Part shown: piece by piece, positions 62,820 through 64,000 of the stretch
How positions within the stretch are numbered: the first letter of the stretch is position 1
Layout of the letters: every line of letters starts with the position of its first letter
NCBI GenBank assembly: GCA_902782245.1
Contig: CACZMI010000003.1
Coordinates: forward strand, 22,391-86,390
Direction of reading: 5' to 3'
From: an uncultured Bacteroidales bacterium
Lineage (GTDB): Bacteria; Bacteroidota; Bacteroidia; Bacteroidales; Bacteroidaceae
DNA: 64,000 bases
Position numbers and translations under genes: made by a program
Notes under the pieces: generated by a model
What the model saw: the letters and a program-made list of their open reading frames with translations, nothing else
What the model was told of the DNA's origin: nothing
Database searches by the model: none

Positions 62820-64000
62820 ATGAAAAAGGGAATTATCACATTACTGACCATCTGCCTGTCAGCCGCCAACGCAGCGGCCGTAGAGGTGCCGCAACTGGCC
62901 AACGTCCAGGCACGTAACGTTACATCGCTCAACGGAGAGTGGAATTACATAATCGATGTGCAGGAGGAGGGCTACTATGACTACCGAATGAACCCCACCG
63001 CATGGGGATTCTTCAGGAACGCCAAGCCCCAGCGCCCCGAGGACCTTATTGAATATGATTTTGACAAGGCAGCAGTCATGAACATACCCGGCGACTGGAA
63101 CACCCAGAATGAACAGCTGTTCTTCTATGAGGGGACCGTCTGGTTCAAGCGCTCGTTTGAGTGGCACAGTAAGGCCGATGACCACAGGACCATACTCTAC
63201 TTTGGTGCAATCAATTACGAGGCCCGCGTGTGGGTGAACGGCAGGAACGCAGGCTATCATGTGGGCGGATTCACCCCGTTCAACATGGACATTACGGACC
63301 TGCTTGCCGATGGCGATAACTTTGTGATTGTCAAGGTGGACAACAAGCGCAAGGCCGAGAATGTCCCCACCCAGATATTTGACTGGTGGAACTACGGCGG
63401 CATAACACGCGACGTATTGCTGATCGATGTGGCTCCCGTCTATATTGAGAACTACAAACTCAGTCTGGACAAATCGGCCCCGGACCAGATCAGTTTCAAC
63501 GTCAATCTGAATGAGAAGCTGGCCGGCCGGCAAATAACGCTGAGCATCCCCGAGCTCAAGATTACCAAAAAACTTGTGACCGATGACAATGGAACCGCAC
63601 AGGTACAGTTCAAGGCCAAAAAGCTGCAACTATGGTCACCCGATAACCCCAAGCTCTATGATGTGGAGATTACGCTGGCCGATGAGACCATCAAGGACCG
63701 GATAGGATTCCGCACCATCGAGACCAAAGGCAAGCAGCTGCTGCTGAACGGCAAGCCCATATTCCTGAAAGGTATAAGCATCCATGACGAGAAGCCCAAC
63801 GGCGGAGGCCGCACCAACAGCGTTGACGATGCCCGCACCCTGCTCTCCTGGGCCAGGGAACTGGGCTGCAACTACGTACGTCTGGCCCACTACCCCCACA
63901 ACGAGTATATGGTACGTGAAGCCGAAAAGATGGGCATACTTGTCTGGTCCGAGATACCGGTCTATTGGACAATTACCTGGACCAATCCCGATACCTACGC
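62820..64000 (+). CDS. Glycoside hydrolase family 2 (beta-galactosidase/glucuronidase-type), 5' part
   Basis: The first 393 residues are visible; the gene continues past the window. Signal peptide MKKGIITLLTICLSAANAAA. Sugar-binding jellyroll domain (about residues 25-200, FYEGTVWFKRSF, then NYEARVWVNGRNAGYHVGGF), immunoglobulin-like domain (about 205-295) and the start of the TIM barrel with GKPIFLKGISIHDE near 312-325, LGCNYVRLAHYPHN near 350-363 and ILVWSEIPV near 376-384. The catalytic glutamates lie beyond the edge, so specificity is open. Its promoter is next to repeat half copy E4. Confidence 0.92.
   Translation, partial: MKKGIITLLTICLSAANAAAVEVPQLANVQARNVTSLNGEWNYIIDVQEEGYYDYRMNPTAWGFFRNAKPQRPEDLIEYDFDKAAVMNIPGDWNTQNEQLFFYEGTVWFKRSFEWHSKADDHRTILYFGAINYEARVWVNGRNAGYHVGGFTPFNMDITDLLADGDNFVIVKVDNKRKAENVPTQIFDWWNYGGITRDVLLIDVAPVYIENYKLSLDKSAPDQISFNVNLNEKLAGRQITLSIPELKITKKLVTDDNGTAQVQFKAKKLQLWSPDNPKLYDVEITLADETIKDRIGFRTIETKGKQLLLNGKPIFLKGISIHDEKPNGGGRTNSVDDARTLLSWARELGCNYVRLAHYPHNEYMVREAEKMGILVWSEIPVYWTITWTNPDTY

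Overview
This window looks like part of a Bacteroidales chromosome, probably from a gut species. The evidence is a sphingolipid-forming serine palmitoyltransferase, a carboxyspermidine-type polyamine operon, many SPII lipoproteins, CAZymes of families GH16, GH95 and GH2, MacB/FtsX-type permeases, and promoters of the Bacteroidetes form TTTG-N19/20-TAnnTTTG with almost no Shine-Dalgarno sequences. The genus cannot be fixed from the sequence alone.

Layout. 1-7.1 kb (minus): the 5' end of a Cu/Zn-type permease overlapping an acyl-ACP thioesterase, then a five-gene polyamine operon (arginine decarboxylase, SpeE-like protein, agmatinase, carboxynorspermidine dehydrogenase and decarboxylase) behind a roughly 320-nt leader that contains a terminator and a complementary antiterminator segment. 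7.1-16.5 kb: a 143-bp inverted-repeat element, tRNA-Pro, serine palmitoyltransferase diverging from a lipid kinase, a TrmN6-like methyltransferase, then a lon-tgt-lptF/G-DEAD helicase run. 16.5-22.4 kb: two AT-rich genes of unknown function, then a lipoprotein/regulator/membrane-kinase/outer-membrane cluster. 22.4-28.2 kb: a pseudoknot RNA candidate, hicAB, panB, addA and a GH16 enzyme.

28.2-47.1 kb is an AT-rich accessory island bounded by copies of a short palindrome. It carries a 5'-truncated KilA-N gene, a type I restriction-modification locus with two different hsdM genes, two hsdS genes sharing exact direct repeats with a tyrosine recombinase between them, hsdR, two consecutive DUF262 proteins (one with an HNH-type DUF1524 end), a structured leader with two small genes, an agmatine-deiminase-like enzyme and an unknown gene. 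47.1-48.9 kb holds a second pseudoknot RNA with an unknown gene, a minus-strand small RNA candidate and a frameshifted nitroreductase. 49-64 kb returns to core-like DNA: a Dabb protein, a lipoprotein, addB (partner of addA, about 23 kb away), a carboxylesterase, a SAM methyltransferase, GH95, an EamA transporter, an FtsX permease and the start of a GH2 enzyme.

Three repeated sequence families stand out. One is a ~33-bp palindrome (seven copies) whose end triplets often serve as the stop codons of flanking genes. The second is a ~142-bp element with 16-bp terminal inverted repeats (three copies plus a half copy). The third is a ~50-nt H-type pseudoknot placed at the same distance from the same promoter architecture at two loci. 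All functional statements rest on motif recognition by eye; no searches were run.
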